Below, one piece after another: positions 54,534-63,599 of a stretch of DNA of 64,000 nt (the stretch's first letter is position 1; the number at the start of each line of letters is the position of its first letter). Both the position numbers and the translations under genes were made by a program. The stretch is from Marinobacter excellens HL-55 (GTDB taxonomy: Bacteria; Pseudomonadota; Gammaproteobacteria; Pseudomonadales; Oleiphilaceae), in NCBI GenBank assembly GCA_001314845.1, contig LJZQ01000017.1:1-64000 (forward strand). Direction: 5' to 3'. Below the pieces are notes generated by a model. It searched no databases. It was not told the origin of the DNA and was given only the letters and a program-made list of their open reading frames with translations.

Positions 54534-54584
54534 TTCTGGTATTCTTGTCCTCCTGTTTAACCATTTCATACTTGTCTGGTGTTT

Positions 54585-55991
54585 ATGGCGAACCCCACGT
54601 TCAAATCTGCGTCAATTGATCCGGAAACCAGTCGCATCAAGGTGCCTCCCCATTCTGTGGAAGCGGAGCAGGCAGTGCTGGGCGGCTTGATGCTGGACAA
54701 CCGGCGGTTTGATGAGATCTCCGAAATCATATCTGCGGTGGATTTCTACCGTCAGGATCACAAACTGATTTACGGAGCGGTGGAACGTCTGGCCAGCGAG
54801 AGTGAGCCGCTGGACGTGGTCACACTGGCTGAGTTCCTGGAGCGTGCCGGTGATATTGAAGATGCCGGTGGCCTGTCGTATCTGGCCGAGCTGGCCGAAA
54901 AAACCCCGGGCGCCTCGAACATCAAGGCCTATGCAGAGATCGTCAAAGAGCGGTCGATTCTGCGCCAGCTGTTGGTTGTTTCGGGTTCTATTTCGGATTC
55001 TGCATTTAATCCCCAGGGCCGTAAAAGCGCAGAAATTCTGGACGAAGCAGAGCGCAGCGTTTTCCAGATTGCTGAATCCCGTAATAAAGAAGGTTCCGGG
55101 CCCAAGGCAATTAACCCGATTCTGGCTACCGCGTTAAGTCGTATCGAGGAGTTGTTTGAATCTGGCGAGCAGACCACGGGCCTGACCACAGGCTTTAGAG
55201 ATCTCGATCAGCAGACGTCCGGCATGCAGCCGGCGGATTTGATTATCGTGGCAGGGCGGCCCTCGATGGGTAAGACCACCTTTGCTATGAACATTGTTGA
55301 AAACGCGCTGATCAGTACCAGCACGCCGATCCTGGTGTTCAGTATGGAAATGCCTGCAGACGCGCTGGCCATGCGTATGCTGTCTTCGCTGGGCCGGATC
55401 GACCAGACCAAAGTGCGCAGCGGTAAGCTGGATGAAGACGATTGGCCCCGCCTGACGTCTGCCGTCAGCCTACTCAAAGACAAGCCGCTATACATTGACG
55501 ATACCCCCGGCCTGAGCCCGACTGAAATGCGCTCGCGGGCGCGGCGGATTGCCCGGGAAAATGACGGCAAGATCGGCCTGATCATGGTCGACTATCTGCA
55601 GCTGATGCGGGTGCCGGGCAACTCCGAAGGGCGTACGGCAGAGATTTCCGAGATTTCCCGTTCCCTCAAAGGCATAGCAAAAGAATTGAGCTGCCCGGTG
55701 GTTGCGCTCTCGCAGCTTAACCGGAGTTTGGAGCAGCGGCCCAACAAGCGCCCAATCAACTCGGATCTCCGGGAATCTGGCGCGATCGAGCAGGATGCAG
55801 ACGTCATCATGTTTGTATACCGGGATGAGGTCTACAACGAAGACACGCAGGACAAGGGCATTGCCGAGATCATTATCGGTAAGCAGCGGAACGGTCCTAT
55901 CGGTACGATTCGACTGGCGTTTATCGGCAAATACACCAAGTTTGAAGACCTGGCGCACGGGGATTACGGAGACTACGGTGGGGATTATTAA
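54585..55991 (+). CDS. dnaB: Replicative DNA helicase
   Basis: A 468-residue hexameric 5'-3' helicase. The N-terminal domain opens VPPHSVEAEQAVLGGLMLDN and drives primase binding. The RecA-like motor has Walker A GRPSMGKTTFAMN, Walker B LIMVDYLQLM and the arginine-finger region LRESGAIEQDADVIMFVYRD. No intein is present. The ATG is preferred over a GTG two codons earlier. The stop codon overlaps the alr start (TAATG). Confidence 0.97.
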   Translation: MANPTFKSASIDPETSRIKVPPHSVEAEQAVLGGLMLDNRRFDEISEIISAVDFYRQDHKLIYGAVERLASESEPLDVVTLAEFLERAGDIEDAGGLSYLAELAEKTPGASNIKAYAEIVKERSILRQLLVVSGSISDSAFNPQGRKSAEILDEAERSVFQIAESRNKEGSGPKAINPILATALSRIEELFESGEQTTGLTTGFRDLDQQTSGMQPADLIIVAGRPSMGKTTFAMNIVENALISTSTPILVFSMEMPADALAMRMLSSLGRIDQTKVRSGKLDEDDWPRLTSAVSLLKDKPLYIDDTPGLSPTEMRSRARRIARENDGKIGLIMVDYLQLMRVPGNSEGRTAEISEISRSLKGIAKELSCPVVALSQLNRSLEQRPNKRPINSDLRESGAIEQDADVIMFVYRDEVYNEDTQDKGIAEIIIGKQRNGPIGTIRLAFIGKYTKFEDLAHGDYGDYGGDY

Positions 55992-57064
55992 TGCCACGCA
56001 GCACTGTCGCCCGCATCGATCTTGACGCACTGAGGTTTAACTACCGACTAGCCAGCGAAAAGGCGGGTAATGCCCGGGCCATGGCCGTCATCAAAGCTGA
56101 TGGTTACGGTCACGGTATCGCGAACATCGCCGGTGCGCTGGCGAAGGATGTCGGCAAATACGCCGTTGCCTGCATTGAAGAGGCTTTCGCGATTCGTGAC
56201 AGTGGCTGCCGGCAGCCGGTGGTGTTGTTGCAGGGCGTACACGCGGCCACAGACTTCAGTGACTGCGTAGCGAATGACTTTGAGCCAGCGCTGCATTGTC
56301 ATCAGCAGCTACAGTGGCTTGCCGATGGGGCGGCCCCGAAGTTCTGGTTGAAGGTGAATACCGGGATGAATCGGTTGGGATTTCGCCCGGATGAACTACC
56401 GGGTGTGATTGCTGCTCTTGAAGACGCCGGCCAGAAAAGCCAGCTGATCGGTTTTGTCACTCATTTTGCCTGTGCCGATGACCCGGACAGCACCATGACC
56501 GCAGATCAGACCCGTTGTTTTGAGGCGGCAACGGCACTCTGGCCGGAGCTGATGCGGAGTGTCGGTAATTCTGCCGCGCATTTTCGACCCGGTCAGCCGC
56601 TTTATGACTGGAGTCGCCCGGGAATTATGTTGTACGGAGCATCGCCCATGATCGGCAAGACTGGCCCGGAGCTGGGTTTGCGGCCGGTGATGACGCTGCA
56701 GGCGCCATTGATCAGTACCCGTACGGTGCAGGCCGGCGAGTCGATCGGTTATGGAGCCTCGTGGGTGGCTGATCAAGAAACCCGTATGGGTATGGTCGCC
56801 ATTGGTTATGGCGACGGCTATCCTCGCCATGCCGGAACCGGCACACCCGCGGCAGTCGGTGGCAAGCGCATTCGCCTGTTGGGGCGCGTGTCGATGGATA
56901 TGCTGGCAGTGGACCTGACAATGGTGCCAGAGGCTCGCGAAGGCGATCCGGTGGAGTTGTGGGGGGCGACCGTCAGTGTGGATGAAGTGGCCGCCTGTGC
57001 CGGCACCATCGGCTATGAGTTGCTGACAGGCGTCACCAGTCGGGTGCCCAGGGTCTGCGGTTAA
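55991..57064 (+). CDS. alr: Alanine racemase
   Basis: A 357-residue PLP enzyme making D-alanine for the cell wall. The PLP lysine is Lys35 in MAVIKADGYGHG. NTGMNRLGFRPDEL, FVTHFACADD and PGIMLYGASP follow. The second catalytic base Tyr lies in ESIGYGASWVA, and RVSMDMLAVDLT and GYELLTGVTSRVPRVCG are at the end. It overlaps dnaB by one base, the standard dnaB-alr pair. Confidence 0.97.
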   Translation: MPRSTVARIDLDALRFNYRLASEKAGNARAMAVIKADGYGHGIANIAGALAKDVGKYAVACIEEAFAIRDSGCRQPVVLLQGVHAATDFSDCVANDFEPALHCHQQLQWLADGAAPKFWLKVNTGMNRLGFRPDELPGVIAALEDAGQKSQLIGFVTHFACADDPDSTMTADQTRCFEAATALWPELMRSVGNSAAHFRPGQPLYDWSRPGIMLYGASPMIGKTGPELGLRPVMTLQAPLISTRTVQAGESIGYGASWVADQETRMGMVAIGYGDGYPRHAGTGTPAAVGGKRIRLLGRVSMDMLAVDLTMVPEAREGDPVELWGATVSVDEVAACAGTIGYELLTGVTSRVPRVCG

Positions 57065-57094
57065 CGGCCAGACCCTTCACGGCTATGCCCGGTA

Positions 57095-57451
57095 TCAGGC
57101 GGTTTCGGGTTCATGAATGATTTCTTCAATAAAGTCGAGAATGGAGGCAAGGCTGCGGTCGTCCAGTTTTTTCAGCACCTTGTGAACGACCATTTTGCTG
57201 CCCTTAAGCATGCTGCTGATGCCCATTTTGGCCATGCCCATCATCATGCTACCGGCGTTTAGGCGACGCAAGGGCTCCAGAAAAAAGAAATCAAGGCCGT
57301 GTTCGGTCAGCTCAACGATCAGGTTGAAAAGTTTTTCGATGGTCTCTTTGTCAGCTTTACCGCGCTCTTTTAGCTCGCTGACTGTGTACAGGGCACGGGT
57401 GCGCAGTTCGTCAGGAATGGGCGCTACGATATGGCTTTGTTGTTTCAGCAT
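57095..57451 (-). CDS. Small helical protein, unknown function
   Basis: A 118-residue protein with no signal peptide. It looks all-helical: LRTRALYTVSELKERGKADK, ETIEKLFNLIVELTEHGLDF, a Met/Gly-rich hydrophobic middle (SMMMGMAKMGISSMLKGSKM) and an acidic C-terminal helix. AGGAA 6 bases before the ATG supports translation. I do not recognise a named family. It converges on alr with a 30-base gap. Confidence 0.65.
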   Translation of the reverse strand: MLKQQSHIVAPIPDELRTRALYTVSELKERGKADKETIEKLFNLIVELTEHGLDFFFLEPLRRLNAGSMMMGMAKMGISSMLKGSKMVVHKVLKKLDDRSLASILDFIEEIIHEPETA

Positions 57452-57607
57452 AGAGGTTCCTGTTGTTGTATGCTCGTCAGTGAGACTTCATTTAACACCG
57501 GCGTTTATGGCTGCATGATAGTGCAGCAAACCGGTTGCTCTGGCCATTGGCCCGACTTATCGGTGGCGCCCGTCACATCAGTGATATTCCGGAGGCAGTG
57601 ATTCAAC

Positions 57608-58489
57608 GTGCATGTACTTGTTGTTCATGACTATGGCCCGCTGGGCAAGGTGCTACTGGACCGGTTGAGAAAAACTCACCTGCAGGTCAGTCCTTTGCTG
57701 ATCAGCGATCCTGCCAGTGTTGATCTGCACGCCCTGGAAAGCTGGATTCCGGACGACACCGACCTGATAGTCAATGCGCTCTGGCTGGTGGACCCGGAAA
57801 AGGCCGAGCAGGATCGCGAAGCAACTCATCAGGAGGCCTTCTCGTTGCCGCTGGCGCTGGCGGAATATGCCCGGGGTAAAAACATGGCGTTGCTTCAGTT
57901 GTCGTCCTGTTATGTGTTTGATGGCAGAAAACAGGCTGCTTACATTGCGTCTAACCCGGGCCAGCCGATGAATGAGCTTGGCCGTTGGCAATGGGAATGC
58001 GAGCAGGCATTGCGAACCGTATTGCCGATGCATATTATTTTGCGGACGGGCTGGAGCCTTGCTCGTTTTGTCCAGAAAGTTCAGAAAAGTACTGTGGACA
58101 ACGAAGGGTTGTTTTTGCCTGGGCGTTGCCAGGGCCAGCCGGTAGCGATGAAGGATCTGGCGCGCGTGATTGCCGCCATGGTGCTGCAACTGGACTGCGG
58201 CGCAGAAGTGTGGGGAACCTACCAGTACGCGGGCGCTGAGGAAATTAATCTGTACGAGCTTGGCCTGGCGATTACCGGCATGCCCGGGATCCCGGAGGGA
58301 ATCCGGATTGTGGATGAAGTGCCTGAGTGGGGGCATCTGGAACCGGTGAACACCACGATGGTGTGCAGCAAGATCAAGAACACGTTTGGCATCAAACAGC
58401 TGCCCTGGCGAACCTGGCTGACAGACGAGGTGGCTTTGCTAAGAGGCGCGAACGAGGTGGAGCAGGATAAAGAACCGGCGAGCTCCTGA
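57608..58489 (+). CDS. RmlD-like NAD(P)-binding protein lacking the Tyr-Lys pair
   Basis: A 293-residue extended-SDR protein like dTDP-4-dehydrorhamnose reductase: N-terminal Rossmann strand VLVVHDYGPLGKVLL, VNALWLVDPEKAEQDREATH, LLQLSSCYVFDG, and a C-terminal part with GTYQYAGAEEINLYELG. The catalytic YxxxK expected after the SSxYVFDG strand reads GRWQWECEQAL, so Tyr and Lys are both lost, and the first dinucleotide Gly is also altered. It is probably a binding or regulatory relative, not an active reductase. GTG start with GGAGG (57591-57595) upstream. Confidence 0.75.
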   Translation: MHVLVVHDYGPLGKVLLDRLRKTHLQVSPLLISDPASVDLHALESWIPDDTDLIVNALWLVDPEKAEQDREATHQEAFSLPLALAEYARGKNMALLQLSSCYVFDGRKQAAYIASNPGQPMNELGRWQWECEQALRTVLPMHIILRTGWSLARFVQKVQKSTVDNEGLFLPGRCQGQPVAMKDLARVIAAMVLQLDCGAEVWGTYQYAGAEEINLYELGLAITGMPGIPEGIRIVDEVPEWGHLEPVNTTMVCSKIKNTFGIKQLPWRTWLTDEVALLRGANEVEQDKEPASS

Positions 58490-58503
58490 GCCCGCCGCTA
58501 TTA

Positions 58504-59250
58504 TCAACCGCCCTGTTTCGCGAATTCCCGCGTGACCATCTGCAAAGCTTCTACATCAAGGAGCTCCACTTCGCGGCCTCGGGCCCGGATGATGCCCTGA
58601 TTCTGGAAGCGGGTGAATACCCGGCTGACCGTTTCTACGGCCAGGCCCAGGAAGTTCGCGATGTCGTTGCGGGCCATAGGCAGGCTGAAATTGGTGGCCG
58701 ACATTCTGCGCCGGCTGAATCGGCTGGACAGCGACAAAAGAAGAGCTGCGATTCGCTCTTCGGCGGTGTTTTTGCTCAGCAGCATGGCCAGTTGGTGGCT
58801 GTTCTGAATTTCCTGGCTCATCAGGCGGTACATATGGTGCTGGAGCTCCGGAAGTTTGCCCGTCAGTTCTTCCAGCTTTTCAATCGGAAACTCGCAAACA
58901 CTGGTGCGCTCAAGTGCCTTGGCCGTGCAGGCATAATGATCACCGCTCATGCTATCCAGGCCCACCAGTTCGCCCGGCATGAAGAATCCCGTTACCTGCT
59001 CGTCACCACCTTCGGTGATGATGGAGGTTTTGACCGAGCCGCTCTTGACCGCAAAACAGGATTTGAACGGTGTGCTCTGATCAAAAATGTGCTCGCCACG
59101 ATTGTAGATCTTGCCCTGCTGCACAATGTCTTCGAGCCGTTCGAGATCATTTTCCTCGATGGCCAGCGGCAGGCAAAGATTGCTTAAGCTGCACTGGTGG
59201 CATGAGGCCTTAAGTGGAGATACTTGATGAAGATGTATTGCCTGGGCCAT
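58504..59250 (-). CDS. FNR/Anr-type oxygen-sensing transcription regulator
   Basis: A 248-residue Crp-superfamily regulator. N-terminal cysteines in CHQCSLSNLC plus the Cys in DHYACTAKALE supply the four ligands for a [4Fe-4S] cluster, as in FNR and Anr. The dimer helix lies near 130-160. The C-terminal HTH is MARNDIANFLGLAVETVSRVF, whose E-x-x-S-R matches the FNR recognition helix. It should switch genes for low-oxygen metabolism. A dyad resembling the FNR site lies 22 bases before the start, so autoregulation is likely. Confidence 0.95.
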   Translation of the reverse strand: MAQAIHLHQVSPLKASCHQCSLSNLCLPLAIEENDLERLEDIVQQGKIYNRGEHIFDQSTPFKSCFAVKSGSVKTSIITEGGDEQVTGFFMPGELVGLDSMSGDHYACTAKALERTSVCEFPIEKLEELTGKLPELQHHMYRLMSQEIQNSHQLAMLLSKNTAEERIAALLLSLSSRFSRRRMSATNFSLPMARNDIANFLGLAVETVSRVFTRFQNQGIIRARGREVELLDVEALQMVTREFAKQGG

Positions 59251-59271
59251 AACGAATAAACCATCTGTCCA

Positions 59272-59285
59272 TTGACTGACGTCAA
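59272..59285. promoter_or_regulatory. FNR-box-like dyad upstream of the fnr-type gene
   Basis: TTGAC-TGAC-GTCAA is a perfect 14-base palindrome and matches the TTGAT-N4-ATCAA consensus at 8 of 10 positions. It lies between the regulator gene and the rbgA gene. Confidence 0.5.
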
Positions 59286-59365
59286 GTATAGCAAAAAAGC
59301 ATAGTGTTATGCGTAGCTTTTAGGCGTAAGCGCGCACAAGCAAGGTACGGTTTTATCCCGGTCGG

Positions 59366-60289
59366 TCACCGGGATTTGTTCTTCCATTGTTCCGTGCGGG
59401 CCAGCTTTTCTGCGGCCGCGGCCTCTTCCAGCGCTCTGGCCTGCTGAAGTTCTTTCTCCACCATTTCCGGGGTTTCCAGTGAAATCCGCCCCAGGGTGCC
59501 CGCTCTGAGCTCATTTAGTAAAATCTCAGACACTTTGTGGAGATCCGGGATGCCGCCACGGCGGAAGAATTTCCGTTTCTCAGCAATTCCATCCATTAAG
59601 GCGAGGCCGTCGGCAGGCTGTTGATCAAAACCGTAACGGGCCATCACCAAGTCCGGGTAGTGTTTGATCAGGTATTCGGCCTCAAACATCGCGACATCTT
59701 CAAAGTCCAGCACCGCGCTGCGAATAGCGCCGGTGATGGCGAGTCGATAGCCGCAGGCCTCCGGTGACAACTTTGGCCACAAAAAGCCCGGGGTGTCATA
59801 AAGCAGAATGTTCTCCGGCAGCTTTATGGCTTGTTGGGCTCGGGTGACGGCAGGCTCGTTGCCGGTTTTTGCCGCCGGTCGCCCCGCCAGGGTGTTGATC
59901 AGAGTGGACTTGCCGACGTTGGGAATGCCGAGAATCATCACCCGGAGGGCGCTTTTTTGCCGGTCATGGCCGGGCGTCATTTCTTGCGCAAGTTTGAGAA
60001 TGCCAAGCGCTTCCTGACGCTGGTTGTGAGTCAGGGTGACCGCGCGCACACCGCGCTCCTGTTCGAGCCATTTGAGCCACTGTTCGGTAATGACAGGATC
60101 CGCGAGGTCGCGCTTGTTCAGCACTTTGATCAGCGGCGTCTCACCACGAAGAGAGGGCACCAGCGGGTTTTCACTGCTGAATGGAATGCGTGCGTCGACA
60201 ACCTCGATGATCAGATCCATCTGAGGCATGACTTTTTTGATCTCCTTTCGGGCCTTGTGCATATGCCCCGGAAACCAGTTAATGGCCAT
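59366..60289 (-). CDS. rbgA: Ribosome biogenesis GTPase YlqF/RbgA
   Basis: A 307-residue circularly permuted GTPase: the G4 motif VLNKRDLADP comes first (about residue 57), then G1 GIPNVGKSTLINTL (about 122) and G3 DTPGFLWP (about 163). The opening INWFPGHMHKARKEIKKVMP is the family signature. A C-terminal ANTAR-like RNA-binding helix bundle follows. It acts late in 50S assembly in Bacillus; its role in gammaproteobacteria is less studied. Confidence 0.93.
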   Translation of the reverse strand: MAINWFPGHMHKARKEIKKVMPQMDLIIEVVDARIPFSSENPLVPSLRGETPLIKVLNKRDLADPVITEQWLKWLEQERGVRAVTLTHNQRQEALGILKLAQEMTPGHDRQKSALRVMILGIPNVGKSTLINTLAGRPAAKTGNEPAVTRAQQAIKLPENILLYDTPGFLWPKLSPEACGYRLAITGAIRSAVLDFEDVAMFEAEYLIKHYPDLVMARYGFDQQPADGLALMDGIAEKRKFFRRGGIPDLHKVSEILLNELRAGTLGRISLETPEMVEKELQQARALEEAAAAEKLARTEQWKNKSR

Positions 60290-60527
60290 GATATTCGCTC
60301 CGATCGCTGTTTGAAGGCGCCATTATGCAGGGGAATGACCAAATTTTCATATAGCTGTCGGCCCGCGTGTGCTGGGGGGCGAGCGACATTTTTTTGGAAG
60401 TGTGTACAAAAAAAGGGGAGATCGGGGTGAAATTTGGCTTCGGATTGTTTTAGGGTGTACCTCCTTAACCACTAAAGCAACGTGATCCGGCGGTCAAAGC
60501 TTGGCCGCCGACGACTTGGAGAAAACT

Positions 60528-60974
60528 ATGAAGCTTGTAAAAATTATTGGTTCTGCACTGGTTGCGTTCAGCCTTTCAATGCCCGTTTTCGCTCAACAAG
60601 CGGCGCCGGGTGGTCAGCCAGACCAGGTGTCACAGCTGGCAGAAATGGTCGGTCTGTCTGACACCCAGCAAACTGAGATTCGCGGCATTATCAGCGAAAT
60701 GGAAGGCGAAATCGGCGAGCTGCGTCAAAACGCACAGGGTCTTCAGCAGGCTTTGCAGGCAGAAATCAAGGCAGATTATGACGAATCCGCGATCCGCGAA
60801 AATGCTGAAGAGCTGGGTGATGTGACCGGCGAAATTGCAGCTTTGTCTGCATTGATGCAGGCCCGCGTTGATGCGGTTTTCACCGAAGAGCAGCGTGATG
60901 AGCTGGACCGTCGTATGCAGGAAATGCAGCAGCAGATGCAGCAACAGCAGCAGATGATGCAGCCGGGCCAGTAA
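60528..60974 (+). CDS. Spy/CpxP-like periplasmic protein
   Basis: A 148-residue secreted protein. A signal peptide ends PVFAQQ. The mature part is all-helical, with VSQLAEMVGLSDTQQTEIRG and FTEEQRDELDRRMQEMQQQ, two copies of the LTxxQ-type motif of the Spy/CpxP/heavy-metal-sensing family. The tail is Gln/Met-rich, which could bind copper or silver. Such proteins act as periplasmic chaperones or metal sensors. The start is set by GGAG 9 bases before the ATG; the longest frame starts 9 codons earlier. Confidence 0.75.
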   Translation: MKLVKIIGSALVAFSLSMPVFAQQAAPGGQPDQVSQLAEMVGLSDTQQTEIRGIISEMEGEIGELRQNAQGLQQALQAEIKADYDESAIRENAEELGDVTGEIAALSALMQARVDAVFTEEQRDELDRRMQEMQQQMQQQQQMMQPGQ

Positions 60975-61035
60975 ATCGGCCAATGACTGCCTGACGCGGA
61001 GCCGTTGAATCGGGTTTGGGTCAGGTGTCCGAAGG

Positions 61036-61069
61036 AACCCCGCCAGAGCAGTGCTCTGGCGGGGTTTTT
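61036..61069. terminator. Rho-independent terminator, bidirectional
   Basis: A 14-bp stem (61036-61049 with 61053-61066) with a 3-base loop AGT and a T-run. It closes the Spy-like gene, and the opposite strand serves the convergent exporter gene, whose stop is 3 bases away. Confidence 0.93.
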
Positions 61070-61071
61070 CG

Positions 61072-63549
61072 TTATGGGGCAGGGAAGGGCTTGGTCAGAA
61101 TGATCAGCCTGGGTAGCAGCGTGAGCGCGCCCAGCAATGCCATCAACATGGCAAAGCCGGTGAACAGGCCAAAGTAGATGGTCGGAATAAAGTTAGACAG
61201 AACCAAAATAGAGAACCCGGAAATGATGGTCAGCGACGTAAAGAACATGGCTTGGCCGATGCTGCGATGGCAGCGGTGCATGGTGGCTGGATAATCGCCA
61301 TCTTTTACAAACTCGGTTTTGAATCGGTGGATATAGTGGATGGTGTCATCCACTGCGATACCCACAGTGATGGCGGCAACGGTGATGGTCATCATGTCCA
61401 GCGGAATGCCCAGCCAGCCCATCAGGCCGAGCACTGAGCCTGCCGCAATCAGATTCGGCGCCATGCCAACCAGTGCCAGTTTTACCGAGCGGAACAGGAT
61501 CAGGAACATCACCAGTATGGCGCCAAACACCACGCCGATGGTTTTGATCTGGGAGTCAAACAGGCTCTGCAGCATGTTGTTGTACATCACGGTCATGCCC
61601 GACAGTTGAATACGGTCGTTGTCGTATCCGAGCTCGGTGGTCAGGTGCGTGCGGATTCGGTCCAGTAAATCCTGCCGGCGCAGATCGGGCATGGTTTCGA
61701 GAATCCGGATACTGAACCGGGCCTGCTTGTGCTCTTCCGAGATGTAGGGGGTGAGCAGGATATCCTGCAGGTCAGCGGGCACCGCTGCCGGTACAAAGGC
61801 CAGTTCTACGGCGTTCAGAGGCGTGCCGCCATTGATCTGGGCCAACAGATCGAGCGTGGTGTTGATCGACAGCACCTTGCCGGTTTCTGGCAGGCTATGC
61901 AGGTAATCGTGGACCTCACTGAGCTGGCGCATCTTTTGATAGGTGTACCAGGTATCCCGGTATTCCTCTTCTTCACAATCCTCAACAAACGGGTCGCAGT
62001 CGCTGGCGAAAGGATCGTCGTTGAAGTTCTCCGGAGCCGGTTCGTCGTTGATCACGACATCCAGCGGCGAAGTGCCGCCGAGTTGATCATCGATGGTGAT
62101 CATGCCCTGATGGATTTCAGTGGAGGATTTGAAGTAGTCGATGAAGCTGTTTTCAACGGTTAGTCGGCTCAGGCCGATCACGCAGACCACGGCAATCACC
62201 GCTGATCCCACCAGCACGGTCCCGCCAAAGTGCTCGGTAAAGCGGGCGAAGGCGTCGGTAAAGGGTACGCGATCAGAGCTTACCCGCTGGTCCAGGGGTG
62301 GGGGCAGCAGGCTGAGCAGCGCCGGGAAGATCAGGAAGGTGATCAGGAAGGCAACGGCCAGCCCCAGGGTCATCATCCAGCCAAAATCGATCACCGGTCG
62401 AATGCCGCTGAAGGTCAGCGAGCCGAAGGCCACGATGGTGGTGATGGCCATGTAGAAGCAGGGTTTGACCATGGCCATAATGGTTCGGCGCAGCACACTC
62501 CTTGGTTCTGCCTCCGGCTCGTCGTGCTGGAATTCCCGGTAGCGCACGATCAGGTGAATGGTGAGCGACAGGGTCATGATCAACAGCAGCGACACGAAGT
62601 TAGATGATATCACTGTCACCGGCCACTGGGCCCAGCCCAGGAAACCGATCATCAGCCATACGGTAAAGCTGCAGCAAAGCAGGGGTACCAGCACCCAGCG
62701 CCATTGCCGGAAGATGATGGCCAGAGTGAGTAGCAGAAACGCGAGCACGCCTAGCCCGAAGGTGGACAGGTCGTTCTGGATGAAGCGGATCATGTCAGCG
62801 ACGATCATGGGTACGCCGCCCAGGTGTATGGTGGCCCGGTCCCGGTAGTTGTCGAGGATGCTCCGCACCTCAGCGATGGTGCCGTCTCGCTCTTTGCCAA
62901 GGCTTTCGGTGAACTGAATGAATTCCTGGCTGACCTGCGCCAGTTGCCGTTGCTCGTCTGCGTCGGCCTGACCGGCACGGACCCGCTCCCGCAACTCGTC
63001 ACGCTGAATCAAGAGCTCAAAATAGCGTTCCGGTGTTGGCAGGTTGACCTGTATCGCGGTGGTACCAGCATCCTCGCTGAGCAGCAGGTTGGGGTACATG
63101 GGGTTGTTGAGCAATGCCTGGCGGGCGGTGTCTGGTGCCACCTCATCGTCATCCAGCGTCTTGATTTCGCTGTCGACGGTGTCGAGCGTCAGGTCTGGGC
63201 TGTGCAGCAGGGGAACGTTCAGAATGCTGTTGGTGGATCCGACCGCAGGCAAAGCCGCCAACTCATCCCGCAATGACCTCAGGTAGCCAAGCTCTGTCTC
63301 GGTGAACAGCTCCTCCCGGGGCGTGTAGGTTACGACCAGAAAATCGTCCGAGGTGGTGAACACCCGATTGACCTGACGGTATTGTTCCAGTGAGCGATCA
63401 TTCTCCAGCACCAGCGATTCGGCCGAAGCATCCAGTCGGAACTGGTCAAAGCGCAGTGCCGCTACGGCCAGTAGAGCGCTGAACAGAATCAGCACAATCC
63501 AGGGGTGAGGGAGGATAAAACGATCGTAAAGGGCGCCAAGGCGATTCAT
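61072..63549 (-). CDS. RND/MMPL-family exporter
   Basis: An 825-residue inner-membrane protein with the two-repeat RND layout: helix 1 near 15-32, a large periplasmic loop (about 35-255), five helices including a sterol-sensing-like block, a second periplasmic loop (about 455-650, with an acidic run DPFASDCDPFVEDCEEEEY), and a final five-helix block with MMTITVAAITVGIAVDDTIH, whose Asp pair is the proton relay. It is of the predicted-exporter type (COG1033-like) linked to lipid or hopanoid export, not a tripartite drug pump; no membrane fusion partner is adjacent. Confidence 0.9.
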   Translation of the reverse strand: MNRLGALYDRFILPHPWIVLILFSALLAVAALRFDQFRLDASAESLVLENDRSLEQYRQVNRVFTTSDDFLVVTYTPREELFTETELGYLRSLRDELAALPAVGSTNSILNVPLLHSPDLTLDTVDSEIKTLDDDEVAPDTARQALLNNPMYPNLLLSEDAGTTAIQVNLPTPERYFELLIQRDELRERVRAGQADADEQRQLAQVSQEFIQFTESLGKERDGTIAEVRSILDNYRDRATIHLGGVPMIVADMIRFIQNDLSTFGLGVLAFLLLTLAIIFRQWRWVLVPLLCCSFTVWLMIGFLGWAQWPVTVISSNFVSLLLIMTLSLTIHLIVRYREFQHDEPEAEPRSVLRRTIMAMVKPCFYMAITTIVAFGSLTFSGIRPVIDFGWMMTLGLAVAFLITFLIFPALLSLLPPPLDQRVSSDRVPFTDAFARFTEHFGGTVLVGSAVIAVVCVIGLSRLTVENSFIDYFKSSTEIHQGMITIDDQLGGTSPLDVVINDEPAPENFNDDPFASDCDPFVEDCEEEEYRDTWYTYQKMRQLSEVHDYLHSLPETGKVLSINTTLDLLAQINGGTPLNAVELAFVPAAVPADLQDILLTPYISEEHKQARFSIRILETMPDLRRQDLLDRIRTHLTTELGYDNDRIQLSGMTVMYNNMLQSLFDSQIKTIGVVFGAILVMFLILFRSVKLALVGMAPNLIAAGSVLGLMGWLGIPLDMMTITVAAITVGIAVDDTIHYIHRFKTEFVKDGDYPATMHRCHRSIGQAMFFTSLTIISGFSILVLSNFIPTIYFGLFTGFAMLMALLGALTLLPRLIILTKPFPAP

Positions 63550-63599
63550 GAATGACTACTCTGCTGCAAAAAAAACGAGTGCAGAGTTTGCCACAAACC

